Positions 58,040-64,000 of a DNA stretch of 64,000 nt are shown here, in pieces (position 1 is the stretch's first letter; each line of letters starts with the position of its first letter). A program made the position numbers and the translations under genes. Location: positions 1 through 64,000 of the forward strand of contig NW_025941745.1 of the NCBI RefSeq assembly GCF_000764305.2. Reading direction: 5' to 3'. The notes beneath the pieces are model-generated. The model had not been told where the DNA came from. It did not search any database and worked only from the letters and a program-made list of their open reading frames with translations. The DNA comes from Hyalella azteca (lineage: Eukaryota > Arthropoda > Malacostraca > Amphipoda > Hyalellidae).

Positions 58040-58415
58040 TATCCTAACAGGTACAAAGTTAGTCAAAAGCATCAACTAATCACGAAGAAATTACTCATTG
58101 TACTCATTCATACTTATTTAATCCCGTTTAGGTTAGTCAAAAGCATCAACTAATCACGAAGAATTTACTCATAGTACTTATTCATATTTATTTGATACCC
58201 TTTAAGTTAGTCTGATGCATCAACTAATCACGAGGGAATTACTCATTGTACTTATTCACGCTTATTTAATACCCTTTAAGTTAGTCCGATGTATCAACTA
58301 ATCACGAGGGAATTACTAATAGTACTTATTCATACTTAGTTTATACCGGTACCCTTTACGTTAGTCCGATGTATCAACTAATCACGAGGAAATTACTCAT
58401 TGTATTTATTCATGA
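58040..58415. repeat. Repeat of about 63-66 bp, about six copies
   Basis: Units combine CAACTAATCACGAAGAAATT, ACTCATTGTACTTATTCATA and CTTATTTAATACCCTTTAAG plus TTAGTC. Confidence 0.92.
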
Positions 58416-58599
58416 GAAGGTCAGAGTTGGGTAGAAGTTTCACCGTGTCAGGTTGGCCGTGTAGCAGCCATGTAAGGAAGGCATGAAGGTCAAGCCTGGC
58501 AGCAGGTTAGCCAGGGCAGCTTTCTGGACTTGGCGAGGGAAGGCCATGCAAGAAGGCGATGCAGGTCACGATAAGGAGAAGCCTTGTGAGAAAACCTTG

Positions 58600-59060
58600 C
58601 ACACAACGCGCCTGTACAGACGCCAGACTGTATTGGTTAACCTGTTTTACAGCGCTGCAGACACCACGCGCCTCTACAGTCGCCAGACTGTATTGGTTAA
58701 CCTGTTTTACAGCGCTGCAGACACCACGCGCCTGTACAGTCGCCAGACTGTATTGGTAGACGTGTTTTACAGCGTTGCACACTCCACGCGCCTCAACAGT
58801 TGCTAGACTGTATTGAAAAACCTGTTTTACAGCGTTGCAGACATCACGCGCCTGTACAGTCGCCAAACTGAATTGATAGACGTGTTTTACAGCGTTGCAG
58901 ACACAACTCGCCTCTACAGTCGCCAGACTGTATTGATAGACATGTTTTACAGCGTTGCAGACACCACGCGCCTCTACAGACGCCAGACTGTATTAGTCTG
59001 GCCACTTTTGGACTTTTTTTATCGCTTTGCAGACACCATACACGTGCACAGTCGCATGAA
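58600..59060. repeat. 60-bp minisatellite, about eight copies
   Basis: Units combine CACCACGCGCCTCTACAGTC, GCCAGACTGTATTGGTTAAC and CTGTTTTACAGCGCTGCAGA. Open frames through it arise from the 60-bp period. Two degenerate copies (GTTTTACCGC...CACACACGTG) appear at about 59350-59440. Confidence 0.95.
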
Positions 59061-59440
59061 TGAACATGCATACAACGTTCTGCCACCGAAAAGGGCGGAG
59101 TTATCGTACAAGAAATCTACTTGCATAGACCTCCCTCCACCTGTACGAGTTAATGCCGAGCTGTGACTTACGATTTTACAAAAATGCATATATATTTTCA
59201 AACAGAAGCCTAGTATAAAATGTAGCACTTAGTTCTTATTTCCTAGAAGTTTAAATAGACAGGTCTGTCTCTTTGTGGTTACTTTAAATTGATTTATTAT
59301 TTATTTGTAAAGTATGGTTTCAATGTATGCATTTAAATTTTTTACAACGTGTTTTACCGCTTGTCGCACACCACACACGTGTATATTTACAAGAATGAAT
59401 TACAAAACAAAGTGTTTTACCGCGTTACAGAACCTCGCGT

Positions 59441-59690
59441 GAATTAAAATACTGATATTTTACTTTTTTAACCATGATTTACCACTTACCATGCTGCCAC
59501 CAAACATGGTACAGACCATACACGATTTTACCAGTAGAGAAAGATGAGCTGTTCGATCGTCTTGCAGAAAATACGCAAGGTGCTAAAATTTTCAATGTAC
59601 GAATATAGGAAGAAAAAAGCTCTAATTTATTTTCTAGTCAAGCGTCAACCTCCAATTGGTCCAAATTCTTACAATGCCGCAGCAGACGAC
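59441..59690. other. No supported feature
   Basis: Spacer between the minisatellite cluster and the MITE. A 104-codon frame running from 59544 into the MITE has no recognised content. Confidence 0.4.
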
Positions 59691-59935
59691 TTAACCCTCT
59701 ACCGCCGTATGTCACTCTCCGGGAACATAACTTTCAACTTAAATTATACGAAAACTATTGAGGGCAGCATCCTGAGGACGTTTGTACTCACCAGAGAACG
59801 TTTTAAAGTTGCCGTAGGTGGCGGCAACCATCAGTGCAAGTCATTTTGCGCTCACTAGAACGTATTCATTTTGGGAGGTAGGCTTGTGACAATAGATATT
59901 ACTTCGGTTACTCGTGTCACACGGTAGAGGGTTAA
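59691..59935. mobile_element. 245-bp MITE, piggyBac-like (TTAA ends)
   Basis: The left border is TTAACCCTCTACCGCCGTAT and the right border is CACACGGTAGAGGGTTAA. TTAA on both sides fits a target duplication, and CCCTCTACCG...CGGTAGAGGG are inverted termini. TTAA targets with CCC-starting TIRs are characteristic of piggyBac. There is no transposase. Confidence 0.75.
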
Positions 59936-60734
59936 GGTCCCACTAACGTATCGATGCTGCACTTAGAATTTGTAAACTTTGTAAACGTACATGGGCGGTT
60001 GACCACTGTAGCCGCAGGTTGACGCATCTCTTATAGCATTTGTTTACCATTAGTAGATTTCACTTTTCAGCATCACTCTTTCTCCACGTGTCACTTTGCT
60101 CCCGACGCCGACCAGTACGGTATGGTGCGGAGATGTTGAACATTTGTCATATTGCTATTTTGAATAGTTGTAGGATTTATTACTGTATGTAATAGCCCTT
60201 AATCTCTTTGCAGACGAAAATGCAAATAATTTCAACCTGCGGAATTAGACCTGTGAGACTAACTTGAAGCCCGTTTGGCGAAACTTTGCTGTAATAAAAC
60301 TTGTTTGTGTTGAATATCCATTATAGTTTCATGCCCTTGTGTGAATTACTAAGTCAGTAAACGTGAAGACCATTACTAGAATGGTACGTAACTCTTAGAC
60401 TGCAAGGCAGCGATTACAACCACAGTTATGTTAATACAAAGTGGTTTGAAAGAAATGTACAATTTTACAAACTGAAATTCTCGTAAGTAAGGGTAGAATT
60501 TCCTACTTTAATCGAATATGGTAGTGTCGCCATCTTTATTAATGGACTAATTCAACTAATGAGGAGCAAAAGAACTAACGAAAAACACTAGCAAGTTTTC
60601 AAACTTCGAGGACGTGTGGCAGGAATAAAAGATGGTCTTTGTGACGAAGCGAGAACCTGTGGACCTTCAGACGTCTGTGTTGTTCTCGGGGCTAATTCTC
60701 CCACGAAATGAGCTCCTGAGACGCTGACACGACT
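59936..60734. other. No supported feature
   Basis: Mixed-composition DNA without a recognised exon. Confidence 0.45.
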
Positions 60735-60905
60735 AACCTACGGTGAACATGTGAACGCATTCCGGTAGCTTGGTGTGATTAACATACGTTGAACATGAGA
60801 ATGCATTCCGGTATATTATGCTTGTTGAACGTACGTTGAACATGCCAACGCATTTCGGAATTTAGGTGTGCTGAACATAAACTGAATATGGCAAAGCATT
60901 TTATC
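60735..60905. repeat. Diverged repeat of about 55 bp, about four copies
   Basis: GTTGAACATG and GCATTCCGGTA-type blocks recur at regular spacing, with decay towards the right. Confidence 0.65.
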
Positions 60906-62469
60906 ACCCCAAACCCATGTGAGGAAGGAGGTCTTGTCATGTGATCCAGTCGACCTTTACTCTTCAGCTTCAGCCTCTCTGTTCAGGCTTCAACATCACT
61001 CATCTTCCCGCTACCCATGCCATTGCGGCCGTTGAATAGGGTACAAATATATGATTATATGCACCTTAAAGGATTAATTCATCCTAAACCGTGCTACAAT
61101 ACTCTAAGTATACTGAATAATTATGAAGAATTTTCATATTTAATATCCGAGACAACATTTGAAAATCCATTGTCGGATATCGCGTATATGTAGGAATCAA
61201 ACATAAATTTTAATGTTCAGTAGCCAATATCTATCAATATAATTCACTATCACCGTATTTCAAGCAGCCCATCACAGAGGATTGGCAGGAACTGGCTGCT
61301 AGGACCAGTAAAGGTATTAGTGACCGCGAGGTTAACAGCGTTCTTCAGATGTAACGGTTCACAAACCTGATTTTTCAGACTGGATCAGAACCTTGACGAC
61401 GAACTGCTATGGTTCCAGCAACGTCTTTGTTCGTGGACCTTTTGCTGCTTAATTTGATAAAAAATTAAGATGTAGGGACAGATAATTCCATACATGTACT
61501 TTTAGCAAACTTATTTCAGCGAAAACTAAGTCATTTCAAGGATAGTTTTTTTAAAATAGGTTTTTATTTATACGTCAACAGGCAGTACCGCAGCTATAGC
61601 TTACATTGTTCGGAAATTGTATGGAAATGTAAATTGCAACTAAATATTTTAGGAACATGGAAAAACTGCATGTAACAAGCTGCCTCTTTCATATCCAGAA
61701 TTTCCCCACTAGATTTTAGCTTGGACAGCTTTAGCTTGGACAGCTATGCCAGTTATTGCTGGGAGAATATCAGGAAACTGAATTATGGTTTGAAACAGTT
61801 CGAAAGATTTTAAACAATCATTCACGCTAATACAATAAATCATTCAAACTTATAACCACCCTAATGAATACAGGCAAATGCTTGAGCAGTGAAAAGGAAA
61901 AAAAAACATTATCAAGCCGATGTGTGTCCGTGGACTTTAAAGCCAAGGCTTATCATTCAGCACGGATGAAATGTTTTGATGTGGTTTATGAAATGAAATA
62001 ATAAAAGAAATATCGAGTCCTTGAGCGTGTTGAAACACGAAGCCCAACCATGACCCTTGTGGTCGTAAGTTTATTTTAAACTTTTGATTACCCAAGCCCT
62101 CGAACGAGGCAAAACTATCGCAAAAACACTAGAGAAGAATCTCGGAGACGGATTATCAGATTCGTGTTAGATAGCAATCAAGATTAAAAGACTAACTGTG
62201 CTGAATTTATAATGAACACAAGCATACAAAATAAATAAATATAAGACAAATAAGCTGCTAATATCAAGAATGCCGAATAATTGATCGAAAAAAGAATGCT
62301 GTTGAACGAAATCAACGAATATTTAATAACGAAATTGATAGCGGATGTATTGGGAATAATGGCGTCAAAAATGCAATGTAAATAAGGTTGCAGCGGAGGC
62401 GGTCGTGACACAAGATTTCTGATAGCCAAGCCAGGATGGCGTGAATGTCGCGGGGTCCAAGAACATGAA
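60906..62469. other. No supported gene
   Basis: TTTAGCTTGGACAGCT is duplicated at 61718-61745. Nothing else was recognised. Confidence 0.45.
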
Positions 62470-62820
62470 CACTGAACATAGATGGATAAATATGAACAAA
62501 AACATTGAACATGCATGAGTATGTGAACATGAATGAAGATTGATGGATATATGAACATGAATGAAGATTGATGCATAAATGAAGACTCGCGGTCCGTGGA
62601 TAAACGGATATGAATGAATATAGATTGATATATTAACATTAATGAAGATTGATGCACACTCTAAAATGAATAAAGATTGATGGATAAATGGTTATAAATG
62701 AAGATAGATGCATAAATGAACATGATTAAAGATTGATGGATAAATGAATTTAAATGAAAATAGATGGATATATTAACATGAATGAAGTTTGATGGGCAAA
62801 TAAACATGAATGAGCTTAAC
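62470..62820. repeat. Degenerate repeat (AATGAAGATTGATGGATA)
   Basis: A dozen irregular units of 20-28 bp contain GAATGAAGATTGATGGATAA and ATGAACAT. A 157-codon minus frame across it is repeat-derived. Confidence 0.85.
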
Positions 62821-63100
62821 CGGACTCGCGGGTGCAGCCTATGTGAATGCAAAGGAAAAAACGGGACTGTATATAGAAGAGAGTAGATGATAAGTGTGAT
62901 AAGTGAACAAGTAAAGATAACACGTGGTGTCATATTATAGATAACAACAGGGATGCACGTGTAGACAACAGGATCTGACAACGCGACGGAGCGTCGCCGT
63001 TCACATCGTCTCGGTTCGTCAGTTCAAAAATTTAGTGGTAGAAAAAAATGTGTCTTTTCTAAAGTATTTTTCTTATTCTGAGTATATCAATAAAAAAAAT

Positions 63101-63245
63101 ATAACTCAGTACCCACTGCAGTGAGTGACAGAGAGCGCATTTTCTCGTCGACGAAAACGTGAAGTCACGGACGGACGGACAGACGGTTATGACGAGCACA
63201 ATATAGCGCCTTTTTTTCCATAAATGAGAAAATGCGCTAAAAAGA
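63101..63245. repeat. Solo copy of the 31-kb foldback repeat
   Basis: It carries ACTGCAGTGAGTGACAGA, GCGCATTTTCTCGTCGACGA and GTCACGGACGGACGGACAGA as at 31058-31322. Perfect 13-bp inverted repeats AGCGCATTTTCTC (63134-63146) and GAGAAAATGCGCT (63226-63238) bound its core, suggesting a small mobile element. Confidence 0.85.
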
Positions 63246-63424
63246 TATTTACGAATCACTATTATTCGTTTGTGATACTCACGATTATTTGAAAAACAAC
63301 TTGGTTAATATTTTGAATGAAAATGAGTTGGTTGATCTTATGATCTTCAATGTTGGTTACACTAACAATGAATTATGTCAAGAACGAAGGATGGATGAAG
63401 CGTGAATGATATGAAATGTTTATA

Positions 63425-63690
63425 ATGGTGGTAAGTGAGATAGACGATAGAGGGGGCAAGATGGAAATGGAGTGAGGGAGATGGAAGAGGGAGGGAGTAA
63501 GGTAACGATCAGAGGAGGAAGTGGAGTGAGTGAGGGGGCAGAGAATGAAGGGGGAGTGAGGTAGAGGGGGCAAACCGGCCTCTGCCCTAGAAACTCTCCC
63601 TAACTCATACTTCTCCACCCCTTCCCTCCCTCCCTCTTCCTCCTTCTCACCACCCACGCTCTCACTTTCGATTTCTCACTCTTCATGTCT
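63425..63690. repeat. Purine-rich then pyrimidine-rich tract
   Basis: The plus strand is strongly G/A-biased (GGAGTGAGGGAG-type) at 63425-63570, then C/T-biased (CTTCCCTCCCTCCCTCTTCC) at 63580-63690. No exon is supported. Confidence 0.75.
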
Positions 63691-64000
63691 TCAAACTTCT
63701 GCTAAAACTTCAACCATCCTTCATTTTCCTTACATTTCCTTCGTCTATCTTTACACTTTACACGTCTTCGTCTATTTTTACACGTCTTTACATCCACACT
63801 GTTGTTCAGCGGCAGGGTTGGTCATCTAACAAACTTTTATGAACTTTTATGTTGGCTCCAGCACTTTAAAAGAATTAATTGGTCATATTAGGACGCACTT
63901 CCAGCAAGTAGCACCGAAACGCTTTTTAGAACTCCCTAAACGGTGTCATGATGACACACACTAAAGTAGAAATGGCATCGCTATTTAGACAAATTTTCCA
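63691..64000. other. No supported feature
   Basis: Right edge of the window; a short TTACACGTCTT duplication lies near 63755-63790. Confidence 0.4.

Noticed and set aside
62184..62657. 157-codon minus-strand frame
   Set aside because: Half of it is the GAAGATTGATGGATA repeat; the rest is AT-rich with hydrophobic low-complexity translation and no family resemblance.

Overview
This window is nuclear DNA from an animal, most probably an arthropod. It is AT-rich and sparsely coding: short exons with GT/AG borders and matching phases are separated by kilobases of non-coding DNA. The most diagnostic gene encodes an arthropod-style BTB domain (FCLRWNNFQSS...) followed by two C2H2 zinc fingers. LINEs, MITE-like elements and an exceptional density of minisatellites would suit a repeat-rich crustacean genome, but that lineage is an inference and nothing here fixes the species.

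Layout. (1) 0.7-2.2 kb, minus strand: three exons of an unrecognised gene that join in phase and continue beyond the left edge; a possible short upstream exon lies near 5.5 kb. (2) 2.6-4.5 kb: two inverted copies of one MITE family, one intact with terminal inverted repeats and a TA target duplication. (3) 5.8-11.1 kb, minus: a near full-length but dead I/Jockey-type LINE (zinc-knuckle ORF1; endonuclease-RT-RNase H ORF2; TAA-repeat tail). The RT has lost its catalytic YADD segment, and a 143-bp MITE sits inside ORF1. (4) 17.2-18.5 kb, minus: a 5'-truncated CR1-like LINE with an intact RT reading frame and an ACTAT-type tail; a diverged relative of its 3' UTR lies at 11.7 kb. (5) 29.8-30.7 kb: an 886-bp element with inverted ends and TTA duplications. 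(6) 31.0-32.3 kb, plus: a foldback repeat, then the last two exons and polyA signal of an actin-related protein, best matched to Arp5 (INO80 complex). (7) 37.3-43.4 kb, minus: a complete six-exon model of the BTB-zinc-finger regulator, about 440 residues. (8) 49.0-50.9 kb, minus: the last two exons of an unrecognised gene and a possible exon further upstream. (9) 50-63 kb: about a dozen minisatellites, including four nearly contiguous arrays at 57.2-59.1 kb, and a 245-bp piggyBac-like MITE at 59.7 kb.

The most unusual pattern is that local tandem duplications repeatedly straddle gene borders. In the BTB gene they include the exon 1 donor, the exon 4 acceptor, the exon 4 donor (expanded into a minisatellite of about 22 units) and the stop codon. 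In the Arp5-like gene they include an exon acceptor and the stop codon. This leaves decoy splice sites beside the real ones. No bacterial features, CRISPR arrays, rRNA or convincing tRNA genes were seen. Exon boundaries were worked out by eye from splice signals and phase.
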